A stretch of 28,775 nt of DNA from the NCBI GenBank assembly GCA_002479785.1, contig DLPD01000018.1:34495-63269 (forward strand). The letters run 5' to 3'. A program made the position numbers and the translations under genes. A model generated the notes under the pieces. The model saw nothing but the letters and a program-made list of their open reading frames with translations, had not been told where the DNA came from and ran no database searches. This document shows, piece by piece, positions 16,600-23,763 of this stretch (position 1 is its first letter; every line of letters begins with the position of its first letter). Source of the stretch: Cytophagaceae bacterium UBA7467. Lineage in GTDB: Bacteria; Bacteroidota; Bacteroidia; Cytophagales; Spirosomataceae.

Positions 16600-16606
16600 G
16601 ATAGGT

Positions 16607-18103
16607 TTAATTTATAGTTTCAAGTAATTCTAATGCTTTACGGGTAGGTAATTCTTTGGTTTCGATGACCTTGTCCAGGATTTGAACTTTTTGGTCTGAG
16701 GAATGAAAAGTAGGCCAAACCTCTAAACCAGCTCCATTCGGATTCCCCGTTTTCGTGAAATTGACCCAATAGGAAGACATTTTTTCGCTCAGCACTTTAT
16801 CAGCCTCTTCAAATGGACGGTTTACGGTATGTAAATTAGCATAGGCATACGGTACCTCCCCTGTATGAAAAGCACCAAAACGAGTGGATTCATCATATCC
16901 TGGCACAGCACGGTTGAAATTATAAACATAGACTGGAGCCTTTCCGAGAAGACTTTGCGTCTTTGCCCAGGTATGAACTTGTACTCCAAAACTCTCATCT
17001 CGACCTAAATCTAAGGATCCGTTAGGCCCATAGGCAGCTAAAACTTCAGCCCCTCGAGGCCCAAATCGCTTCTCAAGTGTCGCCTTAAATACTTCTGGTT
17101 CAGCGGCCTTCATACTTAGGCGATCCTCTGAGTTCCAACCCACTAAAATAGGAACGTCATTCTGCAAGCCTTTGGCATAAATCTCTGGCATAGCCAATGG
17201 TAAAACATAGCCATCCGTGTAAGGAGAAGCATTTCCGCCCGCTTTTTGAATAACCTCTGCGGACATGGCGCGTAATTCCGCCAGTGACTTCGCACCTAAT
17301 TTAGTCGCCCATTCAAGACCATTATTTTCCGCTTTGGCTTTAGTCATCGCCGGTCTCAAAGGACTCGGTAGCATGCTTGCACCACTTTCAGCGATTGCTC
17401 CTTGAAACAGGCCTTTCGCTAGAGGAGATGCACACAAGAAGTTCACCGCGAAGGCACCAGCAGATTGTCCCGCAATAGTGACCTGGTTCGGGTCTCCTCC
17501 AAAAGAAGCAATGTTCTCCTTCACCCATTTTAATCCCGCAATCATGTCCAACAGGGCATAATTTCCAGACGCTCCATAGGGTGCTTCTGAACTTAATTCA
17601 GGATGAGCTAAGAATCCGAATATACCCACCCGGTAGTTAATACTAACAAATATGATGTCTTTCTGGGCCATATTTTCCCCGTCATAGATAGGGCATGCAG
17701 CACCACCGCTACGAAAACCACCTCCATAGATGTAGACTAAAACGGCTTTTTTGTCCCTGTTCATCCGGGGTGCCCACACGTTTAAATATAAGCAATCTTC
17801 ACTGATGGGGGATTCTGGAATGAGGAATTCGGATGACCAAAATGCAAAAGGAGCGGGTTTTGCTTGCATAGGGCTAGGTCCAAAGGCTTTCGTCGTCTTG
17901 ATGCCAGTCCAAGGCTCCATGGGAGCTGGAGCTTTCCATCGTAAATCACCTACGGGCGGCTTCGCGAAAGGAATTCCTAGGTATTTGGCCACTTTTGTTT
18001 TTGGATTGAATGTTCCTTCGACGTAGCCTTTGGTGGTTTTTATGATTGCGTCTTGTGCCATCAGGTTCAACGCAAAGCAAAGCATTAGGAGTGTCTTTTT
18101 CAT
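16607..18103 (-). CDS. Secreted type-B carboxylesterase
   Basis: This 498-residue exported carboxylesterase has a signal peptide at about 1-16 (NLMAQ). Marks are LGIPFAKPPVGDLRW (42-56), SEDCLYLNVW (101-110), YGGGF (126-130), nucleophile Ser214 in GQSAG, acidic residue in GWNSED, and His413 in FHTGE. It is visibly related to the plus-strand esterase at 8003-9634, sharing long identical runs such as KPPVG and WKAP, and is about 45 residues shorter. Gaps of 1 base to the thioesterase before it and 7 bases to the gene after show it is in an operon. Confidence 0.93.
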   Translation of the reverse strand: MKKTLLMLCFALNLMAQDAIIKTTKGYVEGTFNPKTKVAKYLGIPFAKPPVGDLRWKAPAPMEPWTGIKTTKAFGPSPMQAKPAPFAFWSSEFLIPESPISEDCLYLNVWAPRMNRDKKAVLVYIYGGGFRSGGAACPIYDGENMAQKDIIFVSINYRVGIFGFLAHPELSSEAPYGASGNYALLDMIAGLKWVKENIASFGGDPNQVTIAGQSAGAFAVNFLCASPLAKGLFQGAIAESGASMLPSPLRPAMTKAKAENNGLEWATKLGAKSLAELRAMSAEVIQKAGGNASPYTDGYVLPLAMPEIYAKGLQNDVPILVGWNSEDRLSMKAAEPEVFKATLEKRFGPRGAEVLAAYGPNGSLDLGRDESFGVQVHTWAKTQSLLGKAPVYVYNFNRAVPGYDESTRFGAFHTGEVPYAYANLHTVNRPFEEADKVLSEKMSSYWVNFTKTGNPNGAGLEVWPTFHSSDQKVQILDKVIETKELPTRKALELLETIN

Positions 18104-18104
18104 G

Positions 18105-18653
18105 TCAGTAAGTCAATTCACATTTCTCTCCATCGCACATCTTACGAATGTCTCCGGAATAGATGTTTTTAAGATCGGATTTCAATAATTCGCGTTTTTC
18201 CAAAGAAAGTTTGCGAAGTAATTTACCCTCGGCAAAGCGTCGAGTTTGGGTTTCGTTCTCTAAAATTAGTCCCGGTACTTCGGTTAATTCACCCTCATCA
18301 TTTTTTGCTGCCATGGTGAAATAGCAGGAATTAGTATGGGTAACTACTCCCGTTTTGGGTTTTAATGACTCGATGCGCATCCCTATAATCATCGTGGTTC
18401 TGCCCACATAGTTTACAGAAGCTTTAATGGAAACTAGATCTCCCACTTCTACCGGATTAAAGAATTCAACTCCCTCTACGGCAACTGTGACGCAATAATT
18501 ACCACTATGCTTTGCTGCACACACGTAGGCTACTTTGTCCATTAAAGAAAGTAATGTGCCACCATGTATTTTGCCACTGAAATTAGCATAGGCAGGAATC
18601 ATTAATTCGGTGATTGTGGTTTCCGAATCGGAAACGCGCTTAGGGCTGAGCAT
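18105..18653 (-). CDS. Hotdog-fold acyl-CoA thioesterase
   Basis: A 182-residue cytoplasmic protein of the YciA/BFIT hotdog family. H30-G-G32 followed by TLLSLMD (Asp39) is the active-site helix signature, and VEGVEFFNPVEVGDLV plus YVGRTTMIIGMRIES give the expected strands. It hydrolyses acyl-CoA to free acid and CoA. The C-terminal tail (MCDGEKCELTY) carries two Cys residues of unknown use. It is the first gene of the minus-strand hydrolase operon. Its stop codon is one base from the start of the secreted carboxylesterase, so an intracellular thioesterase is co-expressed with extracellular esterases. That may link uptake of released acids to CoA metabolism, but this is inference. An AAACCTAT leader lies just upstream. 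Confidence 0.9.
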   Translation of the reverse strand: MLSPKRVSDSETTITELMIPAYANFSGKIHGGTLLSLMDKVAYVCAAKHSGNYCVTVAVEGVEFFNPVEVGDLVSIKASVNYVGRTTMIIGMRIESLKPKTGVVTHTNSCYFTMAAKNDEGELTEVPGLILENETQTRRFAEGKLLRKLSLEKRELLKSDLKNIYSGDIRKMCDGEKCELTY

Positions 18654-18696
18654 TATAATAGGTTTATCGTTACTAAGCTAGCTAATTTTTGGCCAT

Positions 18697-18724
18697 AAAA
18701 AAAGGGACGATCGATGACCGTCCC
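18697..18724 (-). terminator. Intrinsic terminator of the rhodopsin gene
   Basis: GGGACG (18704-18709) pairs with CGTCCC (18719-18724) around a 9-base loop. On the minus strand the stem is followed by seven T. It lies 22 bases after the rhodopsin stop codon and insulates the rhodopsin region from the downstream thioesterase operon. Confidence 0.88.
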
Positions 18725-18746
18725 CCTCTTATTGCCGAGAAAACAA

Positions 18747-19472
18747 TTATTTTGCTTCCGCTGCTGTAGCACCTTTTGCGATGTTCCAAACAACAAGGCC
18801 AAAACCAATTTTGTTGATTGCATCCGCAATATTGTATGCTAAGTCGATGTTTCCTGTGAAACCAGATAACAAGTTGCCTGGTAACATCATGTAGCCGATT
18901 GGATAGATTGCCCAACCTACTAATGTGAACCAACGCATTACTTTGAAACCTGTTTGAACGTCTGCATTCGTAGAAGCCGCAGCTAATTTAGAAGCTTCTC
19001 CCATGTAGATTTCGTAAATGATTAAAGCCCATCCTAAAGTGGAGATGATTCCCCACATTACGTTTTGAGCTGGAACTACGGCTTCTCCAATGTAACCTGC
19101 TACTAGCATTACTACAGATCCTAAGATTAAGCGTGTTAACATTCCTGTTTTAGCACCTGCGGGCTTTAAAATCAAGAAATATTCAATACACATTAACGGA
19201 ACGGTTAGTGTCCAGTCAATGTAGCGGAATTGTGTAGGGGACTCGTGAGTGTCTAACCATACACCGCGCATGTAGAAATAATGCACTGCCGCAATAAAGG
19301 TGATCAAAGCAGAAATCAAAAGGGATGTTTTCCACTTATCGTTTACTGTACCTCTCTCTACAATGAAGAAGATCGAAGCAGCAAGCATCGACATATAACC
19401 TGTAAAGAAGGTGAAGCCGATGTAATCTCCGGCAGCTAGGGTGCCGTTTAATAAAATGTTTAATGTTTCCAT
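18747..19472 (-). CDS. Proton-pumping rhodopsin (proteorhodopsin/xanthorhodopsin-like)
   Basis: A 241-residue seven-helix retinal protein, a light-driven outward proton pump of the inner membrane. Key residues: His64 (partner of the counter-ion), Asp86 (acceptor), Thr90, Glu97 (donor), giving the D-T-E motif in RYIDWTLTVPLMCIEY, and Lys221 in DAINKIGFG for the retinal Schiff base. Met94 is at the spectral-tuning site (position 105 of green proteorhodopsin), predicting green absorption. Aligning helix E by eye (WGIIST against WWAIST of bacteriorhodopsin) puts Gly141 where bacteriorhodopsin has Trp138, the site of the carotenoid-antenna window. The retinal-making genes blh and crtY are immediately upstream (105-base gap), and a strong terminator follows. 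Confidence 0.97.
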   Translation of the reverse strand: METLNILLNGTLAAGDYIGFTFFTGYMSMLAASIFFIVERGTVNDKWKTSLLISALITFIAAVHYFYMRGVWLDTHESPTQFRYIDWTLTVPLMCIEYFLILKPAGAKTGMLTRLILGSVVMLVAGYIGEAVVPAQNVMWGIISTLGWALIIYEIYMGEASKLAAASTNADVQTGFKVMRWFTLVGWAIYPIGYMMLPGNLLSGFTGNIDLAYNIADAINKIGFGLVVWNIAKGATAAEAK

Positions 19473-19528
19473 AAATGTTAATGATTTAAAGTGATACTGA
19501 TTAAACTATGTGATGTCGGCAATTGTTT

Positions 19529-19536
19529 CAAATATT
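19529..19536 (-). promoter_or_regulatory. Possible promoter -7 element for the rhodopsin gene
   Basis: On the minus strand this reads AATATTTG, 7 of 8 matches to TAnnTTTG, 56 bases before the rhodopsin ATG. The 105-base gap to blh also holds a long A/T run (about 19537-19565) just upstream, so rhodopsin may have its own promoter in addition to read-through from blh. No clear -33 element is visible. Confidence 0.3.
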
Positions 19537-19577
19537 GTAAAAAAAATTTAAAAAAAAATAAAAATTGTCCAAAATAG

Positions 19578-20420
19578 TCAAAATGGACGTTTTATTAATT
19601 TATGCATAAGTAGAAAATGAGGTAGGGTTAGTAAAGATAGAAAGATGAAAACGGGGTAGGTTTGTAAGTTGCTGGTTACCAAAAAAATATACGTTATACC
19701 TAGTAAAAGCGCGCCTATAGAGAATGGGATTAGTTTTTTGTATAATTCTAATATTTTCAATTCTAAGTGCTTTCGCATGGCTTCAAAGCTAGTAATGGCA
19801 TGGCAACAAGCGAAATAACAGATAAAGGCGGGAATCAAGGGTAGGAAAAATCCAATCCATAAAGTCAAAAAAGTATTGAAAAAAGGATGGCTGTTTTTCT
19901 TTTGAAAACCTAAAGTCAGCAACAAATGGCTTAGGACTAGGGAAAATGGTGGCAAGTGTTTGGGTACATTCACCTGCATCGATGAGATAATGTCATAAGC
20001 CTCTTCCCAATGACTTATTAAGAGGAAAGATAGGATCCCACCACCGAGGCAAAGAGTCTGTACTAGATTGACCCAGGTTTTATGGGATTCAACTGGCTGT
20101 ACATCTTCCATGTCACCGAAGTGAAACACACTAATGGCCATGAAAATAACGAATGCGAAAAAAGGAGAAACGAACCAAAGCGCCGCATAGGCCAGCATGA
20201 TGCCAAGGTAATAGACCACAAATGGCCGCAAATGAAAAGTGAGATTTTCTCGTTTTGCGATTTTGGCAGCAATTAAATGGTCTCCAGCTCCGTGTGGAAT
20301 TCCAATGGCCAGTAGCATAAATCCGCAAATCGAAAGATCGATGTCATTCGACCATGGTCCTAGCATGAAGTAGGTCACTAAGTAAAGTGAAGTAATACAA
20401 GCCCCTATATAGTTTTTCAT
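19578..20420 (-). CDS. blh: Beta-carotene 15,15'-dioxygenase (Brp/Blh family)
   Basis: This 280-residue polytopic inner-membrane enzyme should split beta-carotene into two retinal molecules for the adjacent rhodopsin. Candidate iron-binding histidines sit in the family motifs: His43 and His48 in GIPHGAGDH, His100 in VFHFGD, His207 in CCHAITS, and His268/His273 in LPHFLLMH. The H43-H100 spacing of 57 residues matches what I recall for H21/H78 of a characterised marine Blh. The fourth ligand of that enzyme, four residues after the third, reads Ser211 here. The start codon overlaps the crtY stop by 4 bases (ATGA). The position between crtY and the rhodopsin supports the call strongly. Confidence 0.93.
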   Translation of the reverse strand: MKNYIGACITSLYLVTYFMLGPWSNDIDLSICGFMLLAIGIPHGAGDHLIAAKIAKRENLTFHLRPFVVYYLGIMLAYAALWFVSPFFAFVIFMAISVFHFGDMEDVQPVESHKTWVNLVQTLCLGGGILSFLLISHWEEAYDIISSMQVNVPKHLPPFSLVLSHLLLTLGFQKKNSHPFFNTFLTLWIGFFLPLIPAFICYFACCHAITSFEAMRKHLELKILELYKKLIPFSIGALLLGITYIFLVTSNLQTYPVFIFLSLLTLPHFLLMHKLIKRPF

Positions 20421-21520
20421 CTCAAAAGGTGTTTTAGAAAAAGGGGGATATCTAATTGAGACAAAAGACCTATTTCTTGGCTTAATGTTGTCTTATCGTC
20501 TAAAAAACGGAGAATGAGAGGTGTAGAAACCCGATCAAACAACCGATCCATTACTTCGGGGATTTTATTCATTTCCTTTTGCATGATTTTTAAGAGCATA
20601 CTATCATAGAAATGGAATCGGTTTGGCGTATGAATTACCTTATTTTTCGCCCTATTGATCGCATCTTGGTGCATTCTGGTAAAGGCATAGCCAGTTGAGG
20701 CTTTCATATTTCCCCCTGCTGCGCCTATCGAGAATATGGAACCCTCTTTCTTTATGAAGGGTTTTCCCATGGGGATACTACCGTTTTCCTCAGAGTGAAT
20801 ATTGAATTTTTGATTTGAATAATGCAGTTTCATGTAGGAGTGCCAAATCCCTTCATATGTCTCCTTGTCATAGTCTAAACGCGTAAAGATGGTCGTTTCA
20901 ATCAGGGCTTTGGTTTTACTGAAAGGTAAAATGTAATGGAAAACGGACATTTCTCTAGTGGATGCAGGAAGACTAAAATCCATTAAGGTCATGGTGGAAT
21001 CATCTAAAATAGGTTCATCAAATTCAATAAATTTTCCGCTGAAATGCTGGAAGATTAAGTCGTCCTCAGAGGATTTAATGGGTCTTGAATCGGCTACTTT
21101 TAGGGCAATAAATGAATCTCCACTTTTACACCTAATTTCCACACCCGTAGGCATTTCTACCAAGTTTGTAACCCACGCATTCATGCAGGTAATGTTAGGA
21201 TGAGTGGGAATGAATTCCTCGAAAAAATAGGTAAAAAAATGGTTTGATGAAATATAGTGATAGGCAAGTGGATTAATTTCTGAGGTGATGCTTTCCCCTT
21301 TAGAGGTTTTGTAGAGCATTGAATCCCATGATTTTTCGATTAGAAACGGGAAACAAGTTGCCTTTTTATTATCCCAAAAACACCAACTCTTGGGTGATCG
21401 ATCTCCTGAATCAAGGAGAAGAATTTTTTGTTCAGGATTAGCTTTGGTTAATTCAAATACTAGCTGTAATCCTGAGGCTCCAGCACCTATAATCGCAATA
21501 TCGTATACAAGTGAGGGCAT
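20417..21520 (-). CDS. crtY: Lycopene beta-cyclase
   Basis: The 367-residue product is a flavin-dependent lycopene cyclase of the CrtY type, converting lycopene to beta-carotene. The FAD-binding motif GAGASG is at residues 12-17, followed by SWCFWDNK, the conserved W-x-F-W region. Further family segments are FQHFSGKFIE, LMDFSLP, FHYILPFS, ALIETTIFT, GSIPMG and IGAAGGNMKASTGYAF. It overlaps blh by 4 bases, so the two are co-translated to supply retinal. The other carotenoid genes (crtE, crtB, crtI) are not in this window. The 58 bases upstream are extremely AT-rich and may hold a promoter. Confidence 0.95.
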   Translation of the reverse strand: MPSLVYDIAIIGAGASGLQLVFELTKANPEQKILLLDSGDRSPKSWCFWDNKKATCFPFLIEKSWDSMLYKTSKGESITSEINPLAYHYISSNHFFTYFFEEFIPTHPNITCMNAWVTNLVEMPTGVEIRCKSGDSFIALKVADSRPIKSSEDDLIFQHFSGKFIEFDEPILDDSTMTLMDFSLPASTREMSVFHYILPFSKTKALIETTIFTRLDYDKETYEGIWHSYMKLHYSNQKFNIHSEENGSIPMGKPFIKKEGSIFSIGAAGGNMKASTGYAFTRMHQDAINRAKNKVIHTPNRFHFYDSMLLKIMQKEMNKIPEVMDRLFDRVSTPLILRFLDDKTTLSQEIGLLSQLDIPLFLKHLLR

Positions 21521-21578
21521 AATATAATTATTAAAATAAATAATTGTATAATATAAACTAAAATCAGTTCATAATGTT

Positions 21579-21770
21579 TTATTTATGTCGCGGTGCGTCG
21601 ATTACAAGGCAAAGGCCCGCCTGAAAGACGATTAATGCGAATGTTCCATAATAAAAATAGTTTCCACCTTGGAATTTGATTAGACCTGCGTCTATCGCCA
21701 TTGACAGGCCAGCTCCCGTTAGCAATAGTCCTAAAGAAGCTTGTAGCACCCATTTTGTTTTATTTTGCAT
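21579..21770 (-). CDS. Small two-helix membrane protein of unknown function
   Basis: This 63-residue protein has two predicted transmembrane segments, about 9-26 (LQASLGLLLTGAGLSMAI) and about 40-57 (YYGTFALIVFQAGLCLVI), joined by a short loop with KFQGGNY. The C-terminus is basic (DAPRHK). From memory, small proteins with this GAGLS...D and GL...D layout are common and unnamed in Bacteroidota. The start codon lies inside the xylanase gene (11-base overlap), and crtY begins 58 bases after the stop. Its place between a xylanase and crtY does not reveal a role. Confidence 0.75.
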   Translation of the reverse strand: MQNKTKWVLQASLGLLLTGAGLSMAIDAGLIKFQGGNYFYYGTFALIVFQAGLCLVIDAPRHK

Positions 21771-22770
21771 GTTGTAAGAAGTTAACTAATGTATGATAAC
21801 CTTGTTTTTTAACATAAGTTTCATCAAAAAGCAACGGGTATTCCTTAGGCCGCTTGAAATAGCCTCGTAACCAAGAATCTTTATCTGTTACGTTCCAAAA
21901 CGTAATTCCGTATTGTTGCTTAGCCGGAATAGCCCCATAAGCCTTGAAAACGAAGGTGAATAATTCATTTTGAGCGCTAGCTTCATAGCTGTATTCCGGA
22001 TTGTTCTTCGGATTAACGGCGATGTCTAACTCGGAAAAATGAATGGAAAGGCCTGTTTGTACAGATTTTGAGATGACTTCTTGAATTTCTGCACGTTTCG
22101 AATCCACATTGATGTGCATCTGCAAGCCTAATCCGTGAATGGGAATCTTGCGTTTCTGAAGGTCAGCGACAAGATCGAGAATGGCTTGCATCTTTTTGGG
22201 ATGTCCGTCCTGCCCGTAGTCATTGTAAAAAAGGGTTGCGTTAGGGTCTGCCTCATGCGCCCATTGGAAACTTTTGGCGATATAATCGGGAATATGATCT
22301 GCCCAAAGAGAAGGCCGCAAACTGCCGTCATCTAAAAACGATTCGTTTACCACATCCCAACCGGAAACCCTTCCTTTATAATGCGTTACAACTGTTTGTA
22401 TATGGTTTTTCAACATCGCTTCCCAGGCCTTTTGGTCTCCTTGAAAATCCTTCATCCACTGTGGAACTTGATTATGCCAAACCAAGGTATGGCCGTGCAT
22501 TCTTTTGCCTGTCTTTTCAGCGAAGGCCACAATTTCATCCCCTTTAGAGAAATCAAAACGATCCGCCGCTGGATGAATTAACATCATTTTCATGTGATTC
22601 TCGGCGGTCATGCTCGTGAATTCATTACTAGCGATATTTCTGTAGGCCTCGTTTTCCGCGAGCAATCTAGGATTTACAGAAGCACCTAGACGAAAGGGTA
22701 CCACATTCTTTAATAAATCTTGGGCATTTACAAGGGTGGAAATGCTTAGTAATAAGGCAATTAGTTTCAT
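21760..22770 (-). CDS. Secreted endo-1,4-beta-xylanase, glycoside hydrolase family 10
   Basis: A 336-residue single-domain GH10 enzyme with a signal peptide (about 1-16, TLVNAQ) and no carbohydrate-binding module. Family marks: ASVNP, TAENHMK, HGHTLVWHNQVP, the acid/base Glu143 in WDVVNES, FYNDYG, GLQMHIN, and the nucleophile Glu247 in HFSELDI. It should cleave internal beta-1,4 xylosidic bonds with retention, in the periplasm or outside the cell. The ATG at 22770 starts the signal peptide; the in-frame extension upstream overlaps the divergent gene. A GGAGG lies upstream only in the wrong orientation. Its end overlaps the two-helix protein gene, and neighbouring esterases could help remove acyl side groups from xylan. 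Confidence 0.95.
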   Translation of the reverse strand: MKLIALLLSISTLVNAQDLLKNVVPFRLGASVNPRLLAENEAYRNIASNEFTSMTAENHMKMMLIHPAADRFDFSKGDEIVAFAEKTGKRMHGHTLVWHNQVPQWMKDFQGDQKAWEAMLKNHIQTVVTHYKGRVSGWDVVNESFLDDGSLRPSLWADHIPDYIAKSFQWAHEADPNATLFYNDYGQDGHPKKMQAILDLVADLQKRKIPIHGLGLQMHINVDSKRAEIQEVISKSVQTGLSIHFSELDIAVNPKNNPEYSYEASAQNELFTFVFKAYGAIPAKQQYGITFWNVTDKDSWLRGYFKRPKEYPLLFDETYVKKQGYHTLVNFLQHAK

Positions 22771-22831
22771 AGTTTGGAGGTTTATTTCTCTTAAATTATT
22801 AAATTGATTCGTAAAATCTAACCTGTTAACC

Positions 22832-23713
22832 ATGAAACAATTTTTCTGCGCACTCCTACTGTGCTTTTCAATTACAGCCCTTGCTCAAATCCCGTATGGT
22901 TCTAATCCCAAAGTGGGTAAAAGAATACAAGTGGGTGACATTTCTATGTACTATGAAACTTATGGCAAAGGTGAACCCTTAATTCTTCTCCATGGAGGCT
23001 ACGGATCATCTGAAATGATGGGTGGCATGATCGCCGCATTTTCTAAAAAATACCAAGTCATTGCGGTCGATTCTCGCTCTCAAGGCAGAACTACGGATAG
23101 TGATGAAAAAGAATTAACCTATGCCCAAATGGCACTCGATGTGAATGGGTTTATGGATTTATTAAAGCTTAAAAAAGCCAAAATTGTTGGCTGGAGTGAT
23201 GGGGGAAACATTGCACTCGAACTTGCCCTCGTTCATCCTGAGAAGATTGAAAAGGCGGTGATTTTGGGGGCTAATTTTTTGGGAGAATCCAAAGGGGTAT
23301 TTCTAAAAATGGATACGACTTGGAAAATGAATCCGAATGATCCCTTGTATGCTAAAATAAAGAAGCCTATTTCCCAGTATTTTAGTACTTATGAGCGTTT
23401 AGCGCCCGATAAAAGTAAAATTGCTTCCTCTAAAAAGAAAGTGACTGATAATGCATTTAATAATCCTAACATCACCTTAGCACAATTAAATTCGATACAA
23501 GTCCCTTTTCTAGTCATGGCTGGCGATCATGATATGTTTACGATCGATCACACCATCGCCTTATATAAAAATTTACCTCAAGCCTCACTTTACATTGTTC
23601 CGGATGCTACGCATGCGTCCCCTTATGAAGAGCCTGAGCTTGTGCATTCAGAAATCTTACGGTACTTAGGAAAAAAATACCGGAGGTTAGATGCGTTTTA
23701 TTTTTGGAGATAA
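22832..23713 (+). CDS. Secreted alpha/beta hydrolase
   Basis: This 293-residue exported protein (signal peptide about 1-18, ITALAQ) has an alpha/beta-hydrolase fold. The oxyanion motif is LLHGGYG (52-58), the nucleophile is Ser122 in GWSDGG, the acid lies in AGDHDMF, and the His in DATHASPYEEP. The GWSDGG elbow and the SRSQGRT segment place it near the 3-oxoadipate enol-lactonase/haloperoxidase-like branch, but the substrate is unknown. The C-terminal tail (YRRLDAFYFW) looks unusual. It diverges from the xylanase gene across a 61-base gap. The stop codon lies at the edge of the terminator shared with the next gene. Confidence 0.88.
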   Translation: MKQFFCALLLCFSITALAQIPYGSNPKVGKRIQVGDISMYYETYGKGEPLILLHGGYGSSEMMGGMIAAFSKKYQVIAVDSRSQGRTTDSDEKELTYAQMALDVNGFMDLLKLKKAKIVGWSDGGNIALELALVHPEKIEKAVILGANFLGESKGVFLKMDTTWKMNPNDPLYAKIKKPISQYFSTYERLAPDKSKIASSKKKVTDNAFNNPNITLAQLNSIQVPFLVMAGDHDMFTIDHTIALYKNLPQASLYIVPDATHASPYEEPELVHSEILRYLGKKYRRLDAFYFWR

Positions 23714-23741
23714 AAAAATGGCCGCCTCGTCAGAGGCGGCC
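23711..23741 (-). terminator. Intrinsic terminator between convergent genes
   Basis: A perfect 9-base-pair stem (23720-23728 with 23733-23741, GGCCGCCTC/GAGGCGGCC) encloses the loop GTCA. A seven-A run on the plus strand becomes a T-run on the minus strand, so it best serves the gene at 23764-24768. In the plus direction it is a strong hairpin with only a weak T-run. Confidence 0.85.
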
Positions 23742-23763
23742 TTCCTGTTAAAATACCAAATCA

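Noticed and set aside
21526..21545. AATTATT/AATAATT inverted repeat in the gap before crtY
   Set aside because: The whole gap is nearly pure A/T, so short palindromes are uninformative. It could still hold a promoter, but none matches the consensus well.
2660..22770. Shared MKLIALLL start of the TonB receptor and the xylanase
   Set aside because: The match covers only the hydrophobic signal-peptide start, where similarity is expected, and stops at once.
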